24,689 nt of DNA from positions 1 through 24,689 of the forward strand of contig CAIYQS010000178.1 of the NCBI GenBank assembly GCA_903928395.1. Reading direction: 5' to 3'. Positions 7,570 through 15,093 of this stretch are shown here, piece after piece. This DNA comes from an uncultured Actinomycetes bacterium. Its GTDB lineage: Bacteria > Actinomycetota > Actinomycetes > Nanopelagicales > Nanopelagicaceae. Position 1 is the stretch's first letter. Each line of letters begins with the position of its first letter. The position numbers and the translations under genes are program-made. The notes under the pieces were generated by a model. It saw only the letters and a program-made list of their open reading frames with translations. It had not been told where the DNA came from and made no database searches.

Positions 7570-8567
7570 CAACAACGACCACCACCACGACTGCCAAGGT
7601 GCAGAACCCTTCTTACTCAGAAGCGTTTCAATCCGGTGTCAGAGAAGAGATGACCAGAAACCCGGGGATCTTCATCCTTGGAACCGACCTCATCGAACGT
7701 GGCGGCCACTTCGCTCAAGTGAAGGGCATCGCTCAGGAGTTCGGACACGAACGTGTTAAAGACTCTCCAATTTCTGAAGCGGCTATGGTCGCTGCTGGAG
7801 TCGGAGCCGCGATGTATGGCTGTCATCCAATTGTTGACTTGAATTTCATTGACTTCGCGTTCGGCGCAATGGATGAAATCCTCAATCAGGCCGCGAAAAT
7901 TCGATTCATGTTTAATGGCAAGGTGCCGCTCGTTATTCGCGCAACCTCAGGGGTAGCCCTCGGTGGTGCACACCACTGTAACTCCTTGGAAGCGCTCTTT
8001 GCTTCGACCCCTGGACTATCAGTAGCAGTTCCTTCTACTCCAATGGATGTCAAAGGTCTTATCAAGACTGCACTTCGCGCTGAGGATCCGGTTATTTTCT
8101 TAATGCATAAAAAATTATCGGGAATTCGTGGCGAAATTGCAGGCGAAAACTACTTCGTTCCTTTCGGGAAGGCAAAGAGCGTTCGAGAAGGAAAAGATGC
8201 TGCAATTATTTCTTACGGATACTCGATTGTGACAGCTCAGAAAGCCGCACAAGCGCTAGAAGCCGAGGGCATATCCGTAGAAATCATTGATCTGCGCACA
8301 CTTTTTCCGCTTGATGAAGAAGCAATTAACAATGCTGTCAAAAAGTATGGACGAGTCGTAGTTCTGGATGAAGCTCCAGTATTCGGTTCTATTACAGCCG
8401 AGATTGCGGCTACGGCAACGGAACGTAACTTTAGTTCGCTGAAAGGCCCAATCGTTCGCGTTGGGGGAGTGCGTGCACCAATTAGCGCAAACCCTGCAAT
8501 GGCTGATGCGGCTATCCCAACCGTTGCCTCAATCATGACCGCGGTAAAGAAGGTTATGTCCTACTAA
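7566..8567 (+). CDS. Thiamine-diphosphate 2-oxoacid dehydrogenase E1 component, beta subunit
   Basis: This 333-residue protein is the E1 beta partner: YSEAFQSGVREEM (17-29) at the N-terminus, DSPISEAAMVAAGVGAA (66-82) with the ThDP-activating glutamate E71, DLNFIDFAFGAMDEI, a G-G-A-H-H-C-NSLEALF segment (133-145), and a transketolase C-terminal domain with LRTLFPLDEE. Directly after the initiator it has eight threonines in a row, encoded by mixed ACN codons, before the conserved fold; this tail is not a family feature. The ATGA overlap with the alpha gene implies equal expression of both subunits. With the lipoyl protein upstream it makes a three-gene E1/lipoyl module lacking E2 catalytic and E3 genes. 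Confidence 0.91.
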   Translation: MTTTTTTTTAKVQNPSYSEAFQSGVREEMTRNPGIFILGTDLIERGGHFAQVKGIAQEFGHERVKDSPISEAAMVAAGVGAAMYGCHPIVDLNFIDFAFGAMDEILNQAAKIRFMFNGKVPLVIRATSGVALGGAHHCNSLEALFASTPGLSVAVPSTPMDVKGLIKTALRAEDPVIFLMHKKLSGIRGEIAGENYFVPFGKAKSVREGKDAAIISYGYSIVTAQKAAQALEAEGISVEIIDLRTLFPLDEEAINNAVKKYGRVVVLDEAPVFGSITAEIAATATERNFSSLKGPIVRVGGVRAPISANPAMADAAIPTVASIMTAVKKVMSY

Positions 8568-8606
8568 TTTCACTCACAAGCAATTTCGTTATGTAAGGGG
8601 TAGAAA

Positions 8607-9419
8607 ATGGGTTCTTCGATTTTTGATATTTCGGGAAAGGTCGTGGCAATCACCGGCGCAGCTGGTGGTATCGGACTTGCGGTTTGCAAGCAATTGGGAG
8701 CGAGCGGTGCGACCATCGTGATGTCGGATGTTAACGAAGAAGCACTCAACGCTGGAAAAGCAGAACTCGAGCAACTTGGTGCCAAGGTTGATTCCTTCAT
8801 TTGCGATTCTCGGGATGAGAAGAGTGTGATTGCATACTTCGAATTTATTGCCAAGAAATATGGCCAAGCCGATATCTTGGTAAATAACGCGGCCGCAGGC
8901 ATTCACACTTCGCCCCAGGACACCACGCTTGATGAGTGGAATCGAGTGTTAAGCCTGAGCTTGACTGGATATTTCCTTTGCGCTCGCGAATTCTCGAAAT
9001 TACTCCTCAAGAATAAGAAACCCGGTGCGCTCGTTAACATTAGTTCGATTGCAGGAAGTTCGGCAATCGGGCGCGGTAACTTTGCGTACAGCACAGCAAA
9101 AGGTGGAGTAAATCAATTCACGCGCGAACTAGCGATTGAATGGGCGAAATCGAATATTCGGGTAAATGCTATTCAACCTTGCTCTGTTAACACCCCTGGC
9201 TGGCGCAAGTGGGTGGAAACAGAAGGCGAAAAAGCGAAACCGCTGATGGATCTACTACTACGAGGCATTCCGCTTGGCCGAGTCGCTGAACCCGAGGACA
9301 TCGCTGCTGCGGTGCACTTCTTGGCAAGTGATGCTGCCGCCATGGTCACCGGAACGATTCTGCCGGTAGATGGTGGGAACCTGGCCTATAACGCCGGGGG
9401 AACCCTAGGAGATTACTAA
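8607..9419 (+). CDS. SDR-family oxidoreductase
   Basis: This 270-residue short-chain dehydrogenase has ITGAAGGIG (15-23), D41 after the second strand (suits NAD), LVNNAAAG (91-98) in place of the usual NNAG, S146/S147, and catalytic Y161 and K165 in YSTAKGG. AAGGGG stands ahead of the ATG. Its C-terminus (SDAAAMVTG...PVDGGNLAYNAGG) is nearly the same as that of the SDR at 15094-15903, so the two are close paralogues. Both sit in units with the same operator type, which suggests they act on related steps or stereoisomers of one substrate class. It lies 39 bases after E1 beta and probably ends that operon. The substrate is unknown; sugar or polyol dehydrogenase is likely. Confidence 0.9.
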   Translation: MGSSIFDISGKVVAITGAAGGIGLAVCKQLGASGATIVMSDVNEEALNAGKAELEQLGAKVDSFICDSRDEKSVIAYFEFIAKKYGQADILVNNAAAGIHTSPQDTTLDEWNRVLSLSLTGYFLCAREFSKLLLKNKKPGALVNISSIAGSSAIGRGNFAYSTAKGGVNQFTRELAIEWAKSNIRVNAIQPCSVNTPGWRKWVETEGEKAKPLMDLLLRGIPLGRVAEPEDIAAAVHFLASDAAAMVTGTILPVDGGNLAYNAGGTLGDY

Positions 9420-9489
9420 AACCACGCTCAAAACCCATCGTTTTTTCGGCTCGCCCTGGGAGTACGCTGTATTTCTTCCCCTGACACGG

Positions 9490-9510
9490 TATGATTGTTA
9501 ACAAACAACA
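9490..9510 (+). promoter_or_regulatory. Operator-like site B overlapping a gntR -10 element
   Basis: ATTGTTAACAAACAACA (9494-9510) begins with the perfect palindrome TTGTTAACAA and follows the same GTNNAC-A pattern as the other sites, with a weaker second half. A good -10 hexamer TATGAT (9490-9495) overlaps its left end, about 50 bases before the regulator gene; I see no clear -35. This arrangement suggests autoregulation. Confidence 0.55.
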
Positions 9511-9546
9511 GAGCCGTTGATTTTTTATAAAATTTCGGGGATGAAT

Positions 9547-10269
9547 ATGGTTTTAAAATCTAGTGGTCTCACCCTAGCTTCTCGTCGCGTACTTTCAGAT
9601 GTTGTTACGGATGATCTGCGAGATGCGATTCTCTCTCACGATTTAGAGCCTGGTATGAGAATTGCAGAAGATGGACTTGCGGTTCAATTAGGAGTTTCAC
9701 GCGGTCCAGTTAGAGAAGCTTTAATGCGTTTAGAGCGCGAAGGGCTCGTCACAATTGAGCGACACAAAGGCGCACGCGTCGCATCCTGGACGGCAACAGA
9801 TATTGAAGAGATTTACTCAATGCGGAAAGTTCTTGAGTCATTAGCTTTTGAGTGGGCTTGCAATAATGCGACTCCCGAAGATATTGCAGGGATGGAAGAT
9901 GTCCTAAGTCGATATTCAAGACTAACTGAAAAACAGAAAACTCCAAGAGAAGTAAGTAAATTGGATTTGGAATTTCACTCAACGGTATTTGTCGCAGCGC
10001 ATCACGAAAGATTAAATAAAACCTGGGAAATTTTACGTTCCCAGATTCATGCTCTGCTGGTGTACACCTGGTCAAAAGATGACGAGACCAATAAAAAGTA
10101 TCTCCCACAATGGGGAGGCGCTCACAAAGAAATTGTCGAACTTATCCGATCAAAACAGGTGAAAAAAGGTAAAGCATTCGTCATTGAGCATATCGATCAA
10201 GGTCAACAACGTACGACTAGACACTTTGCGGAGATGCATTTTCCTGAGGTCGTTAAATCAGTTGTTTGA
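9547..10269 (+). CDS. GntR-family transcriptional regulator with FCD (FadR-type) ligand domain
   Basis: This 240-residue regulator has an N-terminal winged helix (about 12-80) with LGVSRGPVREALMRLEREGL (48-67), the GntR recognition segment, and a C-terminal FCD domain with metal/ligand residues D140 and H144 (DLEFH), H193 and H215. This D-x3-H..H..H set is typical of FCD regulators that sense organic acids through a bound metal. I chose ATG 9547 because GGGGA lies at proper distance; ATG 9541 and TTG 9517 are alternatives. It sits mid-island and the recurring GTNNAC-A-GTNNAC sites are the kind FCD proteins bind, so it is the likely repressor of the island. It is convergent with the next gene, overlapping it by 12 bases. 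Confidence 0.92.
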   Translation: MVLKSSGLTLASRRVLSDVVTDDLRDAILSHDLEPGMRIAEDGLAVQLGVSRGPVREALMRLEREGLVTIERHKGARVASWTATDIEEIYSMRKVLESLAFEWACNNATPEDIAGMEDVLSRYSRLTEKQKTPREVSKLDLEFHSTVFVAAHHERLNKTWEILRSQIHALLVYTWSKDDETNKKYLPQWGGAHKEIVELIRSKQVKKGKAFVIEHIDQGQQRTTRHFAEMHFPEVVKSVV

Positions 10270-11277
10270 TCTAAGCTCTTTCACCGAGTTCCAGATCGTC
10301 TCTGAAATTTGAAGCGTCGGAGTATTTAACTTTCGCTGATTATTTTCGACATCCCCTGGTACTAGAACTGGTTGATTCGCATTTGATGGGGTGGTGCTCC
10401 GGATCTTCTTAGTGGCCTCTGAGATTTCATCCTTAAAAAAGGCTCCACCAAAGAATTTTTCAGGATCAATGGCTAACAGCACCGTGCCGTATCCATGGCT
10501 ATACCCGGCATTCATTGATGGATGATTTCCTGACAATACTCCGCCAAGCAATTCAATCATCAAGCTTAAGCAGTACCCCTTATGCCCCCCAAAGGGAAGA
10601 AGCGCGCCGCCCTGATAAAAATCTTCAGGATTTGTGCTCTCTTGACCATTTTTATCGATCACGGTGCCAACTGGAATCGAACTTCCGTTTGCTCGAGCTA
10701 CCCTTAGTTTTCCTTCTGCGCTCGCGGCGGTGGCAAAATCTATAACCACCGGTTCGTCATTGGAAGGGATTCCAACGGCCAACGGATTAGTTCCGAAGAG
10801 TCGATCTTTTCCTCCGTAGGCCGCAACCGCTGGATCTGCATTGCACCACATCATAGAAATTAAGTTTTGAGCCGCAAGAAGCTCCACGTACTCACCGACT
10901 CTGCCGATGTGATTGCAATCCTTGATAGAGACGATTCCGATTCCAAATTCTTTAGCTTTTTGTGAAACTACCTCCACGGCGTATTTGCAGGCAATTTGAC
11001 CCCAACCCCAATGTGAGTCAATCACTGCCGTCGCGCCTTCATCTCGAAAGATCGTAGGGCGAATTTCGGGATCGATGACTTTGCGTTGCACAGAATCTGT
11101 ATATTCAAGAAGCCGAATAATTCCATGTGAGGCGTGTCCAACTTCTTGGGCCTGGACCAATGACTCGGCAACTGAAAGCGCGTATTCCTTAGGGGTCCCA
11201 ACTAACTGAAGTATCTCCTCCGAAATCGAGAGTACTTCTGATCGAGAAATTGAAACAGTTCGAACTTCTCCAGCCAC
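10258..11277 (-). CDS. Malate/L-lactate/ureidoglycolate dehydrogenase family (Ldh2/YiaK-type) oxidoreductase
   Basis: This 339-residue NAD(P)-dependent enzyme belongs to the Ldh2 family, unrelated to Rossmann dehydrogenases, whose members act on malate, L-lactate, sulfolactate, ureidoglycolate and 2,3-diketo-L-gulonate. Landmarks: GHASHGIIRL (47-56), CNHIGRVGEY (121-130), FGTNPLAVGIP (161-171), DFATAASAEGK (180-190) and LPFGGHKGYCLSLMIELLGG (227-246). The start is GTG with a strong AAGGAGG upstream. It is transcribed leftward from the divergent region holding site C, back-to-back with the dehydratase/kinase unit. YiaK next to an FGGY kinase recalls the E. coli yia cluster, but other proteins of that cluster are absent. 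Interconversion of a 2-hydroxy acid and 2-oxo acid is the safest statement. Confidence 0.9.
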   Translation of the reverse strand: MAGEVRTVSISRSEVLSISEEILQLVGTPKEYALSVAESLVQAQEVGHASHGIIRLLEYTDSVQRKVIDPEIRPTIFRDEGATAVIDSHWGWGQIACKYAVEVVSQKAKEFGIGIVSIKDCNHIGRVGEYVELLAAQNLISMMWCNADPAVAAYGGKDRLFGTNPLAVGIPSNDEPVVIDFATAASAEGKLRVARANGSSIPVGTVIDKNGQESTNPEDFYQGGALLPFGGHKGYCLSLMIELLGGVLSGNHPSMNAGYSHGYGTVLLAIDPEKFFGGAFFKDEISEATKKIRSTTPSNANQPVLVPGDVENNQRKLNTPTLQISETIWNSVKELRSNN

Positions 11278-11304
11278 GCGAGCCTCCTTGACCGATCACA
11301 CTGA

Positions 11305-11321
11305 ATAGTTAACAATATACA
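11305..11321. promoter_or_regulatory. Operator-like site C in divergent promoter region
   Basis: ATAGTTAACAATATACA holds GTTAAC-A-ATATAC, matching the GTNNAC-A-GTNNAC pattern with one change in each flank. Read on the other strand it gives TTGTATATTGTTAAC, close to site A. It lies between the Ldh2-type gene and the dehydratase gene and could control both directions. Confidence 0.6.
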
Positions 11322-11374
11322 AGTCAGACTAGCCGTCCTGCCCGCATAAATCAACGACTGTCCAAAGGAAGTTT

Positions 11375-12583
11375 ATGAAAGTAACAGCTATTGAGACGAT
11401 CAGATTAGGTGAGTTCCCATCCATCCTCTTCCTTCAGATCCACACCGATGAGGGTTTAATCGGACTTGGTGAAAATTGCGTGGGTGTTGAAACCGTCGAA
11501 ACTTTTATTCACGAAAGTGTCGCACCCAGGTTGCTTGGTAAGAATCCACTCAACATCAACGCAATGCATGAGACCCTGCACCAAGATTTTATTGGATTCG
11601 GTGGCTCGTCAGTTGCGATGCGTGCGGCCTCCTCAGTTGATATCGCGCTGTGGGATCTTTTCGGACAAGCTTCTGGGCAGCCGATCTATCAATTACTCGG
11701 TGGGAAAGTGCGGGACAAGATCCGCGCTTACAACACCTGCGCTGGATCAGGGTATGCAAAGGGATCCTCGAATATTGATCGAAATCGAAAAGCCCAACTT
11801 GGCGTCGTTACTGACAACCAATACGAAGATCTCTACGCAGCGCTTAACAACCCAGAAGAATTAGTGGCAAGTTTGAAATCTATGGGTATGACCGCGATGA
11901 AAATCTGGCCGTTTGACGAGGCCGCCATTCGGTCAGGTGGACAGACAATTTTCCCGGCGGATCTGGCTGAGCCGGTCGATATATTCCGCAGAGCCCGTGA
12001 AGCAGCGGGACCTGATTTCGACATCATGTTAGAAATGCACTCCCTCTGGTCGGTACCGGCCGCTACCGTGATCGCTCACGCGGTCGAGGAATATTCCCCA
12101 TTTTGGGTTGAAGATCCCTTTAGACACGAGAGCACCGATGCATTGATCAGATTTCGGCGGTCTATTAACTCGCCATTAACTGTTGGTGAAACAACAGGAG
12201 GGCGCTGGGATCATCATCGCTTGCTTTCTTCGCAAGCGGTAGATCACCTCATGGTCGATCCAGGTTGGGTCGGTGGAATTACCGAAGCGAATAAAGTCAT
12301 TTCGTTAGCTTCAACGTACGGTGTTCCTGTTGCGCCACACGATTGCACCGGACCAGTGGTATTAACTGTTGGAACTCATCTGGGTGTGGCTTTTGCTAAT
12401 GTTGAACTGCAAGAGATGGTGAGAAATTTCTATTTTGGTTGGTACGCCGACATGGTCACGGTTCTCCCTAAGTTAGAGCGCGGTTTCCTAGAACCCCCTT
12501 CTTCGCCGGGATTGGGAACTGCACTTCAACCAGGTATCAATAAACGGTCTGACGCACTGGTCCGATGGAGCCGGCTTGACTAA
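11375..12583 (+). CDS. Enolase-superfamily (mandelate racemase/sugar-acid dehydratase group) protein
   Basis: This 402-residue protein has the N-terminal capping domain (VTAIETIRL..LGENC) and a barrel with acid/base residues. K176 sits in AMKIWPFDEA. The three metal-ligand positions are spaced 26 residues apart: E220 (in LEMHSLW), E246 (in WVEDP) and E272 (in VGETT). H322 is in APHDCTGP. D-galactonate and D-mannonate dehydratases show the same 26/26 spacing, but their first ligand is usually Asp; H222 two residues after it resembles the D-x-H of ManD-type enzymes. Dehydration of an aldonic acid to a 2-keto-3-deoxy acid is the likely reaction. AAGGAAG precedes the ATG. The FGGY kinase gene overlaps its end by 8 bases. 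The exact sugar acid is unknown. Confidence 0.87.
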   Translation: MKVTAIETIRLGEFPSILFLQIHTDEGLIGLGENCVGVETVETFIHESVAPRLLGKNPLNINAMHETLHQDFIGFGGSSVAMRAASSVDIALWDLFGQASGQPIYQLLGGKVRDKIRAYNTCAGSGYAKGSSNIDRNRKAQLGVVTDNQYEDLYAALNNPEELVASLKSMGMTAMKIWPFDEAAIRSGGQTIFPADLAEPVDIFRRAREAAGPDFDIMLEMHSLWSVPAATVIAHAVEEYSPFWVEDPFRHESTDALIRFRRSINSPLTVGETTGGRWDHHRLLSSQAVDHLMVDPGWVGGITEANKVISLASTYGVPVAPHDCTGPVVLTVGTHLGVAFANVELQEMVRNFYFGWYADMVTVLPKLERGFLEPPSSPGLGTALQPGINKRSDALVRWSRLD

Positions 12584-14048
12584 AGAGCTCATACTTGGAG
12601 TTGATGTCGGAACATCATCGGTTAAAGCGCTATTTATTGATTTAACTGGGAAGATTCTGCGACGTGCAGAAGTAAAGCATGTAACTACATCTGCGGGGGT
12701 TACGCTAGCCGAGCAAGATGCTCACGATTACCTCACCGGTCTACAAAAAATTTCCATTGATAATGAAGATCTAATTAGAGATGTGGTCGCGATTGGGCTC
12801 TCTGGTCATACTCCGTCTGTTGTATGTATCGATGGCGCGGGAAATCCCATTAGACCAGTACTTACATGGCAAGACAATCGGGCAACAGAAGAGGCAGAAG
12901 CTCTTGCAAAGCGATTTGCTAACCCGCTATCCACCGTAGGCACTTCACTGCCTTGGTCTGCAAGTGCATGCCCCGCAAAGTTATTTTGGCTTGCAACCCA
13001 TGAGCCTGAAACACGGAAAAAGTCGCGCTGGGTTTTGCAACCTAAAGATTTCGTTGGATTTCATTTAACTGGAAACGCGATTTCCGATCCTTGGTCAACC
13101 AAAGGTATTTGCAATGTCGTTGCCCGAGCTCCAATTGCGGAAGTCTTAGATTTTGTAGGTTGGGGATCAGAAATTTGTCCGGAATTGCTGGATGGGTATC
13201 AAAGCAGAGGAACGGTTTCCATTGAAGCCGCTCGATATTTCAAACTTCCCATTGGAATTCCAGTAAGTGTGGGATGGTCCGATGCGATGTGTGGGATGGT
13301 TGCAATGGGTGTTATGACCGAACCAAGTTCCTTTATTATTACTGGAACTTCGGCAATTGTTGGCGCATCAAGTTCGACTCCGCCCAAAGATGGTGGCGGG
13401 TTGTACGTGATTCCAAATACGTGTGCACCGCTAGCAGTTACCTATGGACCCACTCAATCCAGCGGGAGTTCAGTGGAGTGGGCAGCAAAATTGCTGGGCA
13501 CTGATTCCAACGAATTTATCGATCTTGCTCTGGAATCGCAGGCTTCGGAACTACCTATTTACCTTCCCTACATCGACGGAGAACGAGCACCTCTCTGGAG
13601 AACGGATCTGAGGGGAGGCTTTTATTCAATCAGTGTCTTTTCCAACCGTGAGGATCTTGCAGCGAGCGTTCTTGAAGGGATTGGATTTGCGGAGAGCCAA
13701 GTAGTAAATATCGCGGAATCTCTCAATGGCTCAAAGGCAGAAGTAATTAAGTTGGGGGGACATGCCGGAAATGACGAACGTGGTGAGAAAATCAGGTTGA
13801 AAACGCTGGGTCGGCCGGTGGAGCGTTTCGTTGACACCGATACAACGAATCGTGGTTCCGCTATTTTGGCTCTTGCCGTTGTAACGGGGAGCCTTCAAGA
13901 ATCAGTGGCGGCGTTGTCTTTTAAACCAAATAGAGTCGAGCCATCACAAGCAGACCGACTTTATGCGGAGCGAAAAAGTCGAGAATTTTTACTGCTTCAA
14001 GAGCAAGCACTAACACTTGCAGATTTCAGGCGCGCTAAAACTACGTAG
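12576..14048 (+). CDS. FGGY-family carbohydrate kinase (xylulokinase/gluconokinase-like)
   Basis: This 490-residue kinase has the N-terminal phosphate loop GVDVGTSSVKALF (8-20), sugar-site residues in GLSGHTPSVV (74-83) and LTWQDNRA (96-103), the catalytic base D236 in GWSDAMCGM, TGTSAIVG (257-264), GERAPLW (335-341) and the C-terminal KLGGHAGND (392-400), an off-standard form of the usual GGG-A-S stretch. FGGY kinases phosphorylate ketoses, polyols, gluconate or related acids. The start is TTG at 12576, inside the 3' end of the dehydratase gene, with GGAG 5 bases upstream, so expression is coupled. The pairing with a dehydratase suggests phosphorylation of an intermediate or a side product. 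The substrate is not identifiable. Confidence 0.9.
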   Translation: MTKELILGVDVGTSSVKALFIDLTGKILRRAEVKHVTTSAGVTLAEQDAHDYLTGLQKISIDNEDLIRDVVAIGLSGHTPSVVCIDGAGNPIRPVLTWQDNRATEEAEALAKRFANPLSTVGTSLPWSASACPAKLFWLATHEPETRKKSRWVLQPKDFVGFHLTGNAISDPWSTKGICNVVARAPIAEVLDFVGWGSEICPELLDGYQSRGTVSIEAARYFKLPIGIPVSVGWSDAMCGMVAMGVMTEPSSFIITGTSAIVGASSSTPPKDGGGLYVIPNTCAPLAVTYGPTQSSGSSVEWAAKLLGTDSNEFIDLALESQASELPIYLPYIDGERAPLWRTDLRGGFYSISVFSNREDLAASVLEGIGFAESQVVNIAESLNGSKAEVIKLGGHAGNDERGEKIRLKTLGRPVERFVDTDTTNRGSAILALAVVTGSLQESVAALSFKPNRVEPSQADRLYAERKSREFLLLQEQALTLADFRRAKTT

Positions 14049-14078
14049 TGCTTGCCTCTAGCCGTTCTTTAGAGTTTA

Positions 14079-14095
14079 ATTGTTTACAGTTGACG
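14079..14095 (+). promoter_or_regulatory. Operator-like site D upstream of DapA-family aldolase gene
   Basis: ATTGTTTACAGTTGACG contains GTTTAC-A-GTTGAC and matches site E at most positions. It lies 43 bases before the ATG of the aldolase gene. TTTACA or TTGACG within it could be a -35, but I see no matching -10 at normal distance, so the promoter itself is unresolved. GAGGA then precedes the ATG at 14138. Confidence 0.62.
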
Positions 14096-14137
14096 GGGGT
14101 GCTGGACCTCCGAGTACCCACGTTATGAGGAATCACG

Positions 14138-15019
14138 ATGCAAGGACTATTCGTTCCGCAATTTAGCGCGTTCAAGAAAAACAATGAAGTTGATTTTGCT
14201 GCAACGAAAGCCCACGGAGAATATCTCGTTTCGCAAGGAGTCAGTGGTCTAGTTCCATTCGGAACCTTTGGCGAAGGATCCTCTTTGAGCCTCCGCGAAA
14301 GAATCAGAGTCACCGAAGATCTTGCCTCGATCATTCAGGATAGAGCGCTTATTCCATGCATTATTTCAAATAGCTTGGGCGATATTTGGGAGTACCTTGC
14401 ATTCGTTGCAGATCTTCCGGTGCAAGCCGTGATGGTAATTCCACCAAGTTACTTCAGACCTATCGACAATGAATCTTTGATTACTTTCTATAAAGCCGTT
14501 GCCGAAAAATCTAAGCATCCAATAGTTGCATATAACATTCCATCCACTTCACTTAAGATTGACGTCGAAGTTGCGACCCAAATTCCAATTTGGGGAGTGA
14601 AAGATTCGAGTGGAAATTTTGACTCTGCACTTGACTTCATTAAACACGGGGTAAATATTCTCCTGGGAAGTGACAATTTATTAGCTAAAGGCATCGCTGC
14701 TGGCGCAAAAGGCGGAATTTGCGGATTGGCAAATTTCTTTCCAGCGCAGATGGTTAAAATTTACCAACTCGCATCGAGCGGTAACGCAGAAAACATTGTC
14801 GCGGCACAAGACATTGTTGATAAAATTTACAAGGCGGTAGATTCGATAGTGAAGCCGGGCTTTAACGGGGTGCAATCAATCGGTGCTTTGAAAAACGCCT
14901 CACGACATTTCATTCCAGTAAATGTAGGGGATATGCGTTCGCCGCTACCTACCTACCGCTCCTCGGAAGATGAGATCTCGGCAATGATTGAGCACGCGAA
15001 AGCGGTTTACGCCATCTGA
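14138..15019 (+). CDS. Dihydrodipicolinate synthase/KDG aldolase (DapA/NanA) superfamily protein
   Basis: This 293-residue class I aldolase has FGTFGEGSSLSLRER (41-55), equivalent to the GTTGE loop, the proton-relay Y132 in AYNIPS, and the Schiff-base lysine K155 in WGVKDSSGN. The second Thr of the usual GTTGE is Phe, so it is unlikely to be the lysine-pathway DapA. Relatives split or form 2-keto-3-deoxygluconate, N-acetylneuraminate or related keto acids, or dehydrate keto-deoxyglucarate. In an island with a sugar-acid dehydratase, pyruvate-releasing cleavage of a 2-keto-3-deoxy acid is the natural guess. It has its own operator-like site and GAGGA ribosome site, and is followed by a separate promoter 40 bases after its stop. 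Confidence 0.9.
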   Translation: MQGLFVPQFSAFKKNNEVDFAATKAHGEYLVSQGVSGLVPFGTFGEGSSLSLRERIRVTEDLASIIQDRALIPCIISNSLGDIWEYLAFVADLPVQAVMVIPPSYFRPIDNESLITFYKAVAEKSKHPIVAYNIPSTSLKIDVEVATQIPIWGVKDSSGNFDSALDFIKHGVNILLGSDNLLAKGIAAGAKGGICGLANFFPAQMVKIYQLASSGNAENIVAAQDIVDKIYKAVDSIVKPGFNGVQSIGALKNASRHFIPVNVGDMRSPLPTYRSSEDEISAMIEHAKAVYAI

Positions 15020-15054
15020 CCCGTTAACAGAATTATTCAATTTAGTCTCTGCAG

Positions 15055-15071
15055 ATTGTTGACAGTTACCC
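15055..15071 (+). promoter_or_regulatory. Operator-like site E overlapping the -35 of the next promoter
   Basis: ATTGTTGACAGTTACCC contains GTTGAC-A-GTTACC, the fifth member of the family. It covers the TTGACA -35 hexamer of the promoter described next, the classic geometry for repression. A further perfect half-site, GTTAAC, lies about 30 bases upstream (15023-15028). Confidence 0.65.
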
Positions 15072-15093
15072 GGATGGGATTTAGGGTAACGAT
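15059..15093 (+). promoter_or_regulatory. Promoter for a probable leaderless transcript
   Basis: TTGACA (15059-15064), a 17-base spacer and TAGGGT (15082-15087) form a strong actinobacterial sigma-70 promoter. Only six bases (AACGAT) separate the -10 from the ATG at 15094, so transcription should begin at or next to the start codon. There is no Shine-Dalgarno sequence, consistent with a leaderless mRNA for the SDR that follows. Confidence 0.75.

Noticed and set aside
9420..9489. Possible terminator after the SDR at 8607-9419, because of a run of six T.
   Set aside because: No stable stem precedes the T run (the bases before it do not pair), so I cannot support an intrinsic terminator.
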